DNA of 64,000 nt from Cercis canadensis (GCA_003255065.1 QAOA01005893.1:124001-188000), one strand, 5' to 3'; numbered from the stretch's first letter, positions 24,783 to 36,046 are shown. The notes: a model not told the origin generated them from the letters alone. Numbers and translations are program-made.

Positions 24783-26402
24783 ATCTGCTTCGGTTATAGC
24801 AACTGAGTGGAAATGGATATAACTCTTGGCATTGATGAACTTTTAAATGGTAGCAGTAGAGAGACCTAAGAGGATAGTTTCCTAGTTGCTGCATTCATCA
24901 ACATTAAGGTCAACGGGATCAAATGAGAAAATGATACCAAAAATTAAACAAAAATAGTGGTTGGGGTGGGGATCCCTTGTTTTTAAAATTTTTAGTTTGT
25001 TGCTAGTTGATATAAATAAAGAAAAGATATTAAAATGTGTTTCCAAATTCTAATTCTATTCATATTTCTTTTTATTGCTAGTCAATTCATAGCAAGTCTT
25101 CACGACAAGGACAAGCATTCCTTACAGGCAATGCAGACAAGCATCCTTGGTTGTTTATCTTCTGCAGTTCTCTTCGCATGCGGAAGAAACTTGAGGCAGA
25201 TACATACTTGCTCAAGCACACTTGGTCATCAAAGTTTGAAACTGTTTAGATGGAAAGGATTGGTTTACAACAAACTACCTCTTCCCTCTATAGGAAGACA
25301 CATTAGGACGTAAAACCCCATCCTTGCAATCAAATCTCAAATTCTTCTTTAGCATCATCTTTCATCATCCACTTCTTATTATCCGAAATCATTGAGAGGC
25401 CATAGAAAGTTAATTTTCTGATGGAGGTTGAAAAAAAATGGAGGACTACAGAGAAGAGAACTTATGCTATACAACGGTATAGTAATGGAAGGTTAAGACT
25501 TAAATGATATAAAAAAAAATAGAAAAGATTAATTTCAATGGATAATTAAGAAACCAATTTTATAAAATTATTTTAATAATAATTAAGAAAAATACACTTG
25601 TCATTTAAGAATGAGATTAGAGGTAATTGTAAGAAAAAATGTAACTACAATTAATAAGAATTAGAAAGAAAATATCATGATTAGTTAATTTTAAAAACTT
25701 TTTTTTAAATTAAATTATGATAATTTAATTTATATTATATTTAGACATTAAATAAAATGTCATACTAACAAAATACAATATAAAAATAACGGCTCCCTAA
25801 AATTAACGTGCAAATTGGTTCTTTTTTTATTTTTTTCCTTGTGCATTTTAAATCGTAAATGAGGGAGAGAAACTAATAAAAGCTTTTTCATTTGTCAAAT
25901 TAGGTGTTGCTGGAAGTGTACCATAACTTGGGATTTTACATTGCAATTTTCTAGGATTATGAATCGGCTTATGTGTTCATTTTGACATACTATGTTTTGT
26001 CGACTAATTGTTTCAATTTTCAAATGCTAGCATGTTATTGTGACATCCATGAAGGAATGTGTTAGAAATTGAAGTACAATTAACATCAAGAGAAAATACA
26101 AAAGAGGAAAGCTTAAACATATAGAGACAACTTTAATTTCAATCTCTTTTGAATCTCATAACATAGTAATTGCAGTACGCTGAATCATAGAATTCTTATA
26201 TACCTACAAATAGCAGTTTTTGAGTTGATCATGAAAGAATCCGTAACTAAAGATTCAATAGATTTTGTGCAACGTAATTATAAAGTACCATTTTTTTCCC
26301 ATCTTATCATTAATACTAACACCAAAAGAAAATAGAGTGGCAATGGGAAGAGAAACAAGTCTTGCCTCCTATTTACAGAGTCCCCATGACTCCATAATAG
26401 TT
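24783..26402. repeat. Kinase 5' flank module and AT-rich spacer
   Basis: Bases 24.8-25.3 kb hold the block that also follows the other minus-strand kinase genes: GAACTTTTAAA, GGTCAACGGGATCAAA, then TTGGTCATCAAAGTTTGAAACTG. Bases 25.3-26.25 are AT-rich with nothing recognised. Bases 26.25-26.40 resemble 57.66-57.80 and 63.75-63.90. Confidence 0.65.
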
Positions 26403-26515
26403 GACTCCGAGAAAACAAGCAACATGTTTTGCAAGGAAAATTCTTCAACAATCTTGTTTGAAGATCTATGCATTCGATTTTCATTACGGGAGATTCAAAA
26501 AGCAAAAAACAACTT
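26403..26515 (+). pseudogene. N-terminal fragment of plus-strand kinase type
   Basis: Encodes ENSSTILFEDLCIRFSLRE and ends at KNNF, matching the start of the gene at 33997-34914 nearly base for base. It then switches abruptly at about 26516 into the shared flank sequence (GGTCATTGGAAGTTTGAGAC). No kinase core follows. It is a duplication remnant. Confidence 0.85.
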
Positions 26516-27175
26516 TAGATGGTTATACACCGGTCTTGGTCATTGGAAGTTTGAGACTCTGTTAAGATGGAAAGCATTGGCTTGCATTTTTAATTTTGAG
26601 TCAGCTTTCAACATGCTTGCCCTTTTGTCTCTTTTGGGTTTTACTTGCAACAGATATTAAGTGTAAAATGCATGTATGCATGATATTCAATAGGATATAA
26701 TTAAATGCTCAATTAAAGTAAAATAACTGTGCCTAAGTTGCTATGATTGCATGAGGTATGATTCATGCAATAGAAATAAGCAGTCAAATTGCCAAGTTAC
26801 TCGATAACTGCATTTTTGCTGTTTTGAACATGAATTGAAAGAATAAATCTAAGATTATCTTCCCCCACCCCTCCCCTTAACAGGGTAACAGAAGTTTATT
26901 AAAGTTGATGCGTAACATGGACTGGAAGAATCAATGTACGTGCATTGTTTGATTGTATAGAAAGCCAAATTAACTTCACTTCATATACTGTTTGGTGTTT
27001 TCTTTCCTTCCCCTTTCCACATTGAATCCTTATTAACTTAAGCCTTATTTGGTATCACAAGTTTGTTAAAGGTCTTCATATTTTTGTTTCTTTTTTCCTT
27101 TTGCTATTTAAAATGGTAAATGAGGGAAAGAGGTAATAAAAGGTTTCCGAATTATCAAAATTGGCATATTGGAAT

Positions 27176-27243
27176 CATAGCTACAAATACTAGATCTTGA
27201 CGCAAGTCTCATAGCTACAAATACTAGATCTTGACGCAAGTCT
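27176..27243. repeat. 34-base perfect tandem duplication
   Basis: Two exact head-to-tail copies of a 34-base unit beginning CATAGCTACAAATAC (27176-27209 and 27210-27243). There is no N at the junction, so it may be a real recent duplication. It lies in non-coding spacer between kinase fragments; no function is seen. Confidence 0.9.
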
Positions 27244-27869
27244 TTTGAATTACAGGTTGCTGAAAAGCATAACAATCTGAGGTGATGACAATCCATTCTT
27301 ACAATCTATACTTCACTAGCAATACATAATATATTACATTAACAAATATAATTTCTAAAGCATGATCGTTAATCCTTCTCAAACCAAAGGAATTGTGGTG
27401 AGTGTTGGTTTCAACAAACGATCAATTTAATTCTCAGGACATACATTAATTTGTTGTTTTTGAGCCTGCAAAACTATAAATAAATCACATATCAATATAG
27501 AAGTTATATAAATTAAATAAAATCAAATGTGTGACATTAGATTGAGGCATGAGTATCTCATTATCTATAAGGCAATTTACACCTCCCATAAGTGTTTTCA
27601 TCAAGTGTTATGGGTTCTAGATGTTGCCTCTAGGATGCAAGCCATATTATTTGTACTCCAAACTTACACAAATAGGAGGACAGACACTCTCTCCAACACC
27701 TTTTTTCTATTAGCCGTTAGTCACTTTTTTTTTTTTTTTTGTATATATAAAAGCCGAACAAAACGAAAATATAAGAGAGCAAGAATTATTTCAGTAACAA
27801 AAACCATTTCTACTTTATTTATGTTATGCTCTTCTTCCTTTCAGCTTATAAAACTTATATTCTAATAGT

Positions 27870-28312
27870 AAGGACAAATAACATTTTTTGGGATGAGAAA
27901 TGGGTGGCTAAGATTGCAGATTTTGGGATATCCAAAAAGGCGAAGGGGCAAATATCCAAAGGGTTGGTTGAGGTCAAGTCGAATGTGAAGGACACCTTAG
28001 CATATGCTGATCCAGAATATGTCCACATAGATATGGTGACTGAGAAATCTGATGTGTATTCATTTGGTGCTTGTGTTGTTGGAGATAGTAAACGCAAAGC
28101 CAACATATAACATAATAGGCAAGCTGGGAGATTTCGATGAGATCATTGATCCATTTTAAGAGGAAAAATTGCAACAGAGTGCTGGAAAGCAATCATAGAT
28201 ATCATGCGAAGATGCTTGCATGAACAGGGAATTGAACGGCCAACAATGGGTGAGGTGGAGGAACAAATTGAATATGCATTGCAGTTACAAGAGAGCAGAT
28301 GCCATGGAGTAA
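27870..28312 (+). pseudogene. C-terminal fragment of plus-strand kinase type, frameshifted
   Basis: Matches the second half of the 33997-34914 gene from RTNNIFWDEKW through DFGISKKAKG, DPEY and TEKSDVYSFG. One inserted base near 28066 and one lost base near 28157 destroy the frame. The N-lobe is absent, and the DNA before 27870 is unrelated. The 0.4 kb downstream of the stop recurs at 36.36-36.85 kb, showing a block duplication that also carried the following minus-strand kinase. Confidence 0.88.
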
Positions 28313-28748
28313 TATTCTATTAACACGCAACTCTTTTGTTGACAAATTTGTACAATTGTACAAGTAGCTCTATTTGATTAGTTTAGTGGTTACTCTTCAT
28401 TATTTCATATCAAATTTAAATAGAGTCACTTGTAAATATAAGAGTTACGTCAATAGTGTTTTATATCACAATATTGATTCTTCTATATCACAACACAATT
28501 AGCATCATTCATATTATACAGGATTGGGGACACTGAGTATAGATGATGGAATCATGGAAATGCCATTGGGAGTATGTTGTGATATGAAATATGCTACTTG
28601 TATACCATTTACACTAAATCATTGCATGCTTGCATAATTTTGGTAACAAATTAAGAGGAATCGTGAAAAGTGATCAATTTTATGCCTAGGTGTTACCTCG
28701 GGTTGTGGTAGCACCATTGTTGTTCTTATTTGCTGAAAATCCTTGGTT

Positions 28749-29843
28749 CTAATTGGCATTCTCTGGTTGAGGAGTAATCACGGTGGATAATAAGCTATAA
28801 TCACCACTAGGATTGGTATGATCTGCCTCCTCCTGCAATGCCAGAGCATGCTCAAGTTCCAGCTCCACCTCACCCATTGTTGGCCTTTCATTTGGCTCAA
28901 AAAGCAAGCATCTTTCTGCAATATCCATGAACATTTTCCAACACTCAGGTGCAATTTTTCCCATCAGAAACGGATCAACAATATCATCACCCTTTCCCTC
29001 TTGCACAAGATTATATACCTGCGAGGCTAATAAAGAAGACCCTTGTGAATGCTCATTCTCACCGTTGTCCACCACAACCTGGTTCTTTAGCTGGTCCGTA
29101 ATTGAGTGCGGGTATTTCGCACATACCACTACTAGCAGAACCATACCAAAGGAAAAAACATCACATTTTTCTGTCAAAGTATTGCTTATGAAACACTCAG
29201 GGGCCATGTATCCAATAGTCCCTGCAATTTGGACCTCTGTTATTGGTCTGAGTTTTGACATAGAAAGCGGCCCTTTAAAGCATAAACCAAAACTTGAGAG
29301 TTTAGGTACCCAATTCTGATCTAAAAGAATGTTACTGGGTATTACATTACGGTGAAAAATGGTACGCTTTGCTGCTGCGTGAAGGTAGTGCAATCCACGT
29401 GCTGCTCCTATGCAAATTTCAAGCCTTCTCTTCCATGATAGTGGCTCCCCTGTATTTTCAAGTAGATGATAAAAGAGTGATTTATTTGGCATGTATTCGA
29501 ACACCGCAATATTCTCATCTTTATCGTTGCAAAATCCTATAAGCGAGACCAGATTTTGGTGGCGAAGCTGGCAGAGCAGCTCAATTTCAGTATTGATTGG
29601 AGACAGCCCATCATATTTTAATTTCCCCCGCTTTATTGCAATTTCCTTAGCTCCACCTTGGATACAAATAAAACTCTTGTATACGTCACCGTAGACTCCC
29701 CTTCCAATTATTCGGCTTTCGTCGAACTTGTTGGTTAATTTTTGGAGTTGAGCTAGAGAAAAGCGATGACATAGCTCTTCTATTTGGGTTGAACTTGTAT
29801 GCGTCGAATCAGAGAAACCAAAGCATTTGGGAAGAATTCCCAT
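28749..29843 (-). CDS. Receptor-like cytoplasmic kinase, probable pseudokinase (364 aa)
   Basis: Intronless Ser/Thr-kinase-fold protein related to the CrRLK1L/FERONIA kinase domain but with no ectodomain or transmembrane segment. The ATG at 29843 gives MGILPKCFGF; the conserved lead IEELCHRFSLAQL is at about 21-33. The glycine loop GRGVYG (47-52) and the AIK lysine (71) remain. The catalytic loop reads HRN (164-166) instead of HRD and the DFG is SFG (184-186), so the catalytic base and the metal-binding Asp are both lost. The APE motif (214-216) and C-lobe are intact. The full open frame with two catalytic changes suggests a pseudokinase, or a recent loss. Gly2 and Cys7 could be lipid-modified, but Lys6 is unlike the usual myristoylation context. 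Partners are unknown. Confidence 0.85.
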   Translation of the reverse strand: MGILPKCFGFSDSTHTSSTQIEELCHRFSLAQLQKLTNKFDESRIIGRGVYGDVYKSFICIQGGAKEIAIKRGKLKYDGLSPINTEIELLCQLRHQNLVSLIGFCNDKDENIAVFEYMPNKSLFYHLLENTGEPLSWKRRLEICIGAARGLHYLHAAAKRTIFHRNVIPSNILLDQNWVPKLSSFGLCFKGPLSMSKLRPITEVQIAGTIGYMAPECFISNTLTEKCDVFSFGMVLLVVVCAKYPHSITDQLKNQVVVDNGENEHSQGSSLLASQVYNLVQEGKGDDIVDPFLMGKIAPECWKMFMDIAERCLLFEPNERPTMGEVELELEHALALQEEADHTNPSGDYSLLSTVITPQPENAN

Positions 29844-29865
29844 TTGGAGAAATCAGATAAACTTG

Positions 29866-30440
29866 GCGTTTAAGAGCTATGCTGAGCAAATCTAGTTTGG
29901 TGAACTTTTAAAGGGCAGCAGTTCAGAGACCAAGATCCACAGGGTAGAAGGAGTGTTTCCTAGTTGCTGCACTCCTCAACTTTAAGGTCAATGGATCAAA
30001 TGAGAAAATTTTACCAAAAACAAAAAAAGAGATACTTTTGAAACAAAAGCAGTAGTTGGGGATCCCTTTTTTGTTAGTTTCAAAATTCCAACTCTTCTAG
30101 TCAGCTCATAACAAGTCTTCAACAACCACGCGGTACTGTGAGGAAAGAAGAAAACTTGGACAAGGCACTGCAGATAAGCATCATTAGTTATTTATCTTCT
30201 CAAGTTCTCTTAGCTAGCGGAAGAAACTTGAGAGCAGATGCATACATGCTCAAGCACACTCAATAAAATAATTGTCAGTCTCTGCTATTTACTTTCCTGG
30301 TTTTCTATGAGCAGCCATGATATGGTAATACGTGGGACTTTGTCATTGGAAGTTTGAAACTCTGTTTAGATGGAAAGAATTGGCTTGCGTTTTTAATTTT
30401 GAGTCAGCTTTTAACATGCTTGCACGCTTCGCTTTCCTCC
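29866..30440. repeat. Shared 5' flank module of minus-strand kinases
   Basis: The sequence upstream of the 29843 start (CTTGGCGTTTAAGAGCT, AAAGGGCAGCAGTTCAGAG, AACCACGCGGTA, CATTGGAAGTTTGAAAC, GAGTCAGCTTTTAACATG) is repeated at 38.27-38.85, 53.85-54.08, 56.04-56.48, 59.50-59.82 and 62.87-63.13 kb. It probably contains the promoter copied together with each gene. I could not fix a TATA box or start site. Confidence 0.75.
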
Positions 30441-30559
30441 AGCTTATTATATTAAGTAACTGTAGAAGAGTTTATTATTGGTTGAAGTTTTTTCTCTTAT
30501 ACTTTGATTTTGTTCTCTTTTGTTTTCTTTTTCTTTTTCTCGGAAGAAATAACAGAGGA

Positions 30560-31205
30560 TTTGTAGTTATTCATGAGGATATTTTTAGTATTGACATCAT
30601 TGGAGAACAAGAAATTGATACTGATTAGTTTGATACAGGATAGAAATTAACAGTTAGTCCTGTTTCTCACAAATTTAGGTTTGAGAATACAGAACCCTGC
30701 GCTGTTTGTGAGGTGAATACAGATTGTCTTATTTGTTGTGTTAACATTATTGTGGAACAAGAACAAATCAGTTTGTTTCATGTAGATTACGAGATAAACC
30801 CTGCGCTGCTTCTATTTCAGCTCATGACTCAGGCAGATTACAGATAAACCTTGCCCTGCTTCTATTTNTTTGTAGTTATTCAGGAGGATATTTTTAGTAT
30901 TGACATCATTGGAGAACAAGAAATTGATACTGATTAGTTTGATACAGAATAGAAATTAACAGCTAGTCCTGTTTCTCACAAATTTAGGTTTGAGAATACA
31001 GAACGTAGGTTTCTTTTTCTGTCCTTATTGATGTTTGTGAGGTGAATACAGATTGTCTTATTTGTTGTGTTAACATTATTGTGGAACAAGAACAAATCAG
31101 TTTGTTTCATGTAGATTACGAGATAAACCCTGCGCTGCTTCTATTTCAGCTCATGACTCAGGCAGATTACAGATAAACCTTGCCCTGCTTCTATTTCAGC
31201 TCATG
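30560..31205. repeat. Direct repeat around single N (probable assembly join)
   Basis: The block from TTGTAGTTATTCA to CTTGCCCTGCTTCTATTT occurs at about 30560-30867 and again from 30869, with an N at 30868 between them. The second copy has a 28-base segment (near 31004) missing from the first, so the copies could be two alleles laid end to end. No gene is seen at 30.44-31.6 kb. Confidence 0.75.
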
Positions 31206-32065
31206 ACTCCTGAAAGCCAAAGCATTTTGGAAGGATTCGCATTTGAGGGTTTTGCACAAACTTGTCTCAATAGTAAAATGGCTGTTCACTTGTTCATAGG
31301 CGAAACAATAACAGTTTTCTGGATGCTTCACTGCTAAATTTTAAGCAAAAGAGTTAATGAAATTTATTGGTTGTTAATACATACAAGCAGTTCTTATGCA
31401 ATACCTCATCATTTATTACATTTTTTATGATTAAAATGTAAATAATACAATAAAGAGTTATTATTTGGTATACTAAAAAATAAAATATTTACATAAATGG
31501 CTAATATTTTATGATTTTACTTTTATAGATGTACTTGTATCCAAATCATTTTGTGAGGATTCCCATTTGGAGAAAAAAGTAATAATAGAATTAGATCTGC
31601 AACAATGGGATAAACCTCTCTTGGTACTGATTGAGCAGAGTCATAAACAGGAGGTACCTTAATTCAAAAACAGCTGCAATGGAAATTGACTTTGAACTCA
31701 TCGGCCGGAAAAGGGGATTAAAATTGTTAAGAGCATAATTATTTAATGAAACTTTTTCCACCTGCAACCAGATCAATGGGACCCAGTCTTTGTTTTTCTA
31801 AAGCAACTAGCTTTGTACATGTTTCAGTCACAATTGTAGATTAATGAGTAATCTCCTCAGCCTCAACTCTGTTTTTAGATGGAGTAGAGGTTCTAACGAA
31901 AAAGACAAAGGATGTAGTTTCAAATCAAGAATAAACACAAGCATTTAAATTACTGATTTCAACAAAAATATGATTGTTAAACAAGTCATCGATGGAGTTA
32001 ATATTGTTGTTCTCTGCAGAATTAAGAATTTTCTGGTTGATGAGTAATGACAGAGGATAATAACA

Positions 32066-33166
32066 CTAGAAGATCATATAATCACCAGAAGCATTGGCAT
32101 CCACTTCCTCCTGCAACTCCAGAACACGTTCAAGTTCCACCTCTACTTCACCCATCGTTGGCCGCTGATCAGTGGCATAAGGAAGCGTACATCTATCTGC
32201 AATATCCATGAACATTTTCCAACACTCTGTTGCAATTTGTCCCTTGAGAAATGGATCAATAATCTCACTACCCTTTCCCTTCACTACAAAATCAAATACT
32301 TCCGAGGCCAAACTCTTTGAATACAATTCACTCTCATGAAACATGCCCACAATTACGTCAAGTGTGTTTCCAGATACTACTTGTAAAAGAACCATACCAA
32401 AGGAGTAAACATCAGATTTATCTGTGAACATGCTTTCCCTATAGCACTCTGGTGCTATGAATCCAATTGTACCTGCAAGTGTACACTTGACCCCAGTTAT
32501 TGGTTTAGTTTTTGACATTAAATGTGGTCCTCGTAAGGAAAGACTGAAATCTGCAAGTTTAGGCACCCAATTTTGATCCAATAAAATGTTGCTTGCTTTC
32601 ATGTCACGATGGAAGATAGTGCGCTTGGCTCCTGTGTGAAGGTAGTGTAATCCATGTGCTGCTCCTATGCAAATTTGAAGCCTTTTCTTCCATGAAAGAG
32701 GTTCTATATTACTGAACTCACCTTTACGACGTAACTGATCAAAGAGGGATCCATTTGACATGTACTCGTAGACAAGGATTTTCTCATCTTTTTGGTCGCA
32801 GAATCCTATGAGAGAGATCACATTGGGATGACGAAGCTGGCAAAGCAACTCAATTTCGTTCTTGAACTCCTTATCAAGATCTGATTTGTTGGGAATTCTT
32901 TGGTCCGAAATGGTTTCCATGCGCTTCATTGCAATTGTGTGATCAGTAGTTCCACTTCCACCATTGAGGCAGCCTTTGTATACAGTACCAAAGTATCCTC
33001 TTCCGATTATTTGGCTTTTGTCGAAGTTGTTGGTTGATTTTCGGAGTTGAGCTAGAGAAAAGCGATGGCATAGCTCTTCTATTTGAGTTGAGTATTGATT
33101 CACGTTAAGAGATGAACTTATATGCTTTGAATCAGAGAAACCAAAGCATTTGGGAAGAATTCCCAT
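32066..33166 (-). CDS. Receptor-like cytoplasmic kinase with DFS motif (366 aa)
   Basis: Intronless RLCK of the local family. The ATG at 33166 gives MGILPKCFGF and the stop is at 32066. The lead TQIEELCHRFSLAQLRK spans about 27-43. The loop GRGYFG (55-60), invariant lysine (81, AMK), HRD (186-188) and Asn193 are all present. The metal Asp is kept, but DFG reads DFS (206-208). The activation segment ends APE (238-240). It has the longer canonical b3-aC region (DLDKEFKNEIELL) of typical FERONIA-like RLCKs and differs from the CICIQG-type genes around it. Activity is plausible because all charged catalytic residues remain. Its 3' end and flank are duplicated at 21.21-21.95 kb and its 5' end at 55.8-56.0 kb. 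The substrate is unknown. Confidence 0.88.
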   Translation of the reverse strand: MGILPKCFGFSDSKHISSSLNVNQYSTQIEELCHRFSLAQLRKSTNNFDKSQIIGRGYFGTVYKGCLNGGSGTTDHTIAMKRMETISDQRIPNKSDLDKEFKNEIELLCQLRHPNVISLIGFCDQKDEKILVYEYMSNGSLFDQLRRKGEFSNIEPLSWKKRLQICIGAAHGLHYLHTGAKRTIFHRDMKASNILLDQNWVPKLADFSLSLRGPHLMSKTKPITGVKCTLAGTIGFIAPECYRESMFTDKSDVYSFGMVLLQVVSGNTLDVIVGMFHESELYSKSLASEVFDFVVKGKGSEIIDPFLKGQIATECWKMFMDIADRCTLPYATDQRPTMGEVEVELERVLELQEEVDANASGDYMIF

Positions 33167-33996
33167 TTCGAGAAATCAGCAACTCAGGAAATGGAAATAA
33201 GGAAATAATTCTTAGCATTGATCAATTTTTAAAGGGAAAGGGCAGCACAGTTCGGAGTCCTAGCACCACACCGTAGGAGAAGAGTTTCCTATTTGCTGCA
33301 CTCCTCAACATCAATGTCAACGGGATCAAACGAGAAATTGTTACCAAAAAGGAGTATTTTTCAAACAAAAACACTGGTTGGGGTGGGTGGGGTGACAGAA
33401 CTGGTCTATTGCTGTTGAAGAAGAACTTGAATGTTTGGATCTAGAGAAGACAAAGCATTTTGGAAGTTTCCCATTTGAGATTCCTGTTTTGGTTGCCCAA
33501 CACAATGAGGAATCAACTAAGAACTTCTAGTTGAGGTGGCTTCGGACCACACTATTCGCTAATAATGATGTGGTTTTGTTGTCAATTATTACAGCTACAC
33601 TGTGATCAACGTGTTCAAGTTTGACTTCGACAATCATAAAAACGTGTCTCAATCATTGTGTAGATTTTACGCTTATATGGTAGATTGGTAGCATCTCAAT
33701 GCCCAAAAAGGAAGGATAAGATGATCACGAGTCATGACCAATTTGTCGCGTACTCAAAAGTCAAAAGGCAAGGCACTTCATTTCAAGTTTTCATATGTGG
33801 ATTCTTGTGAACCTCAATCACCACTTATTGGTTGACACATTGATCAATCATCATTAACACAAGCTCTTGCCTCAACAAAAATTGTCGTAGATCATCTCCT
33901 GAGTTGCCTTGTCCCTTCAACCTTTTTTCACTGGCGATCTGTGGGGCTCAACTGGAATTACTTTCATGTTTATTTATCTCCAAGAAAACAAGCAAC

Positions 33997-34914
33997 ATGT
34001 TTTGCAAGGAAAATTCTTCAACAATCTTGTTTGAAGATCTATGCATTAGATTTTCATTACGGGAGATTCAAAAAGCAACAAACAACTTTAACGGATCCTT
34101 GATAGTTGGAGCTTGTTGTAAGGTATACAAAGGCAATATCAATGGTACAAAAGGAACTTTAATTGTTGCTATCAAACGGTTTGAGACAACATCACAGGGC
34201 CACAGTGAGTTCGAGAATGAGATTAATTTGATTTGTCAGCTCCACCATCCCCACCTAGTCCCTCTGATTGGATTTTGTGCTGATCAAAATGAGAGGATTC
34301 TAGTTTATGATTACATGCCAAGTCGCCTCTATGATCATCTCCATATCAAAGAAACTAGTAATATTGAACAACTCTCATGGAAGAGAAGGCTTGAAATTTG
34401 CATTGGCATAGCTCGAGGATCACACTACCTTCATTCAGGAACAAAGTGCATAATCATCCACCATGATGTGAGGACAAATAACATTTTTTGGGATGAGAAA
34501 TGGGTGGCTAAGATTGCAGATTTTGGGATATCCAAAAAGGCGAAGGGGGAAATATCCAAAGGGTTGGTTGAGGTCAAGTCGAATGTGAAGGACACCTTAG
34601 CATATGCTGATCCAGAATATGTCCACATAGATATGGTGACTGAGAAATCTGATGTGTATTCATTTGGTGCTGTGTTGTTGGAGATAGTAAGCGCAAAGCC
34701 TGCATATAACATAATAGGCAAGCTGGGAGATTTCGATGAGATCATTGATCCATTTTTAAGAGGAAAAATTGCAACAGAGTGCTGGAAAGCAATCATAGAT
34801 ATCATGGGAAGATGCTTGCATGAACAGGGAATTGAACGGCCAACAATGGGTGAGGTGAAGGAACAACTTGAATATGCATTGCAGTTACAACAGAGAGCAA
34901 ATGCTATAGAGTAA
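33997..34914 (+). CDS. Receptor-like cytoplasmic kinase, plus-strand type, HHD motif (305 aa)
   Basis: Intronless kinase-fold gene of a second subfamily. An upstream ATG at 33904 would add 31 residues, but homology with the 26.4 kb fragment starts only just before the ATG at 33997 (MFCKENSSTI), which also fits the family lead FEDLCIRFSLREIQKATNNF, so I chose 33997. The glycine loop is lost (GACCKV, 38-43). The VAIK lysine (60) is kept. HRD reads HHD (155-157) with the Asp kept, and DFG (175-177) is intact. DPEY replaces APEY, as in CrRLK1L kinases. It is about 50 residues shorter than the minus-strand type, mainly in the C-lobe loop. Non-RD-like activity or pseudokinase status are both possible. 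Only fragments of this type exist elsewhere in the window (26.4, 27.9 and 36.1 kb). Confidence 0.85.
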   Translation: MFCKENSSTILFEDLCIRFSLREIQKATNNFNGSLIVGACCKVYKGNINGTKGTLIVAIKRFETTSQGHSEFENEINLICQLHHPHLVPLIGFCADQNERILVYDYMPSRLYDHLHIKETSNIEQLSWKRRLEICIGIARGSHYLHSGTKCIIIHHDVRTNNIFWDEKWVAKIADFGISKKAKGEISKGLVEVKSNVKDTLAYADPEYVHIDMVTEKSDVYSFGAVLLEIVSAKPAYNIIGKLGDFDEIIDPFLRGKIATECWKAIIDIMGRCLHEQGIERPTMGEVKEQLEYALQLQQRANAIE

Positions 34915-34924
34915 TATTCCATTG

Positions 34925-35053
34925 GCATGAGTGGCTTCCCAATCCCAATCTTCTGAACATGTACTAGTATCCCAATTATAACGCCATCCACTATATTTTC
35001 TCACCCAAGGCATCGAAAGATCTGGTGTATCTTCTGAACATATACTAGAATCC
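34925..35053 (-). pseudogene. Kinase-derived fragment (weak)
   Basis: Minus-strand reading gives short repeated acidic segments (CSEDTPDLSMPWVRKYSGW, then CSEDWDW) resembling the C-lobe insert seen at 35.2-35.4 kb (LVRKYSEC). It is too short for a sure call. It abuts the 3' end of the plus-strand kinase and an LTR-like segment at 35054. Confidence 0.4.
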
Positions 35054-35198
35054 TGTTGGAAAATGAAGAAGAGTGAGAGCAAGTCTTACATTGATTAGAA
35101 AAGAGCAAATCAAAGAGTATATAAAGTAAGTGTGACACAAGTCCAAAATGCCTAAGGCATTTTGGACAAGTGACACACACTCAAGAATGAAGACTACA
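35054..35198. mobile_element. LTR-like segment with perfect palindrome
   Basis: Begins TGTTGG, runs through a TATATAAAG stretch and contains a 27-base inverted repeat: 13-base arms beginning GTCCAAAATGCCT around one base, near 35130-35167. It ends near ACTACA. TG...CA ends and a TATA-like box suggest a solo or short LTR between two kinase fragments. No internal region was found. Confidence 0.4.
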
Positions 35199-35209
35199 TT
35201 CTCCCATGA

Positions 35210-35395
35210 TATGAAAGCTTGGATGAGGCCTACTCAAAATGTCAACATATCCCCATTAAAATATTTGTCCGGGTCGCATTCACTATATTTTCTCACCAAA
35301 TGCAACGAAAGACCCAATGTCTTTTCGCATACGACTTCCTGTAGAACAACGCCAAATGAGTAGACGTCATTTTTATTTGTCACTAAATTGTTTTA
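35210..35395 (-). pseudogene. Kinase C-lobe fragment
   Basis: Minus strand reads LVTNKNDVYSFGVVLQEVV and then LVRKYSECDP, the subdomain IX region of an RLCK kinase (DVYSFG). It is unlike any intact gene in the window. No flanking kinase code is present, so this is an isolated relic of a third subtype. Confidence 0.75.
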
Positions 35396-35900
35396 CTAGT
35401 TTTTTCACCTAACATAAATAGATGTTTAATTTTTTCTTTTTATAATTAATGTGAATATGACTTTCATCTTAACTCTAATTTTTATTGTATTATTATTATA
35501 GCTTTTTTTGTAATTAAAATTAATAATTTTTATGAATATTTAGTATTTTGAAATACGATTTATATGTAAATACAATAAGTTCAATATTAAATGTATTATC
35601 TTCTCAAAAAAAATATAATAAGTGTTTTGATTACAAATAAACTTTGTTTTAGTTTTAGTCAATAAAATCTGCTATAATACTCATGATAATATATTAAAAA
35701 ATATTATATAGAACTTGTATTTTATTTAACAAACTTTTTATTATAAAACGTGTATATTATAATTTTAACATATATTTATTTGATTTGTATTATGAATGTA
35801 TGTTTCACCGTTTATTTAATAAAAAAAATTATATTATATTCGTACGTATATTTAAATGTTTAATTTCCGTCCATAGTACTAAGTACTAACTATAGTGGCA
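35396..35900. other. AT-rich spacer
   Basis: About 500 bases of extremely AT-rich sequence with long A/T homopolymers. I see nothing in it. Confidence 0.7.
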
Positions 35901-35914
35901 TCTGCTTTTTGTGC

Positions 35915-36041
35915 TAGGGCATGCTCAAGTTCCACCTCCCGTTCGCCCATCAATAGCCACTTGGTAGGCGCAAAAAGCGTACATCTTTTTGCAATATCAA
36001 TAAACAATTCCCAACACTATGGTGCAGTCTCTCCCTTGAGT
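35915..36041 (-). pseudogene. Kinase C-terminal fragment, inverted against its neighbour
   Basis: Minus strand encodes a stretch like CWELFIDIAKRCTLF followed by GEREVELEHALA, the conserved kinase tail, with a stop just before (AP*CWE). At 36042 the sequence flips to a plus-strand kinase fragment. It is a rearrangement scar. Confidence 0.8.
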
Positions 36042-36046
36042 TGATC

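Noticed and set aside
29491..29694. Plus-strand frames antisense to the kinase genes (also 37283-37669, 52929-53336, 58566-58832)
   Set aside because: They recur only because the kinases beneath are paralogues; mirror images of conserved code, not genes.
33904..33996. 31-residue N-terminal extension of the plus-strand kinase
   Set aside because: Homology with the 26.4 kb copy and the family lead begin around the ATG at 33997; the extension resembles no kinase N-terminus.
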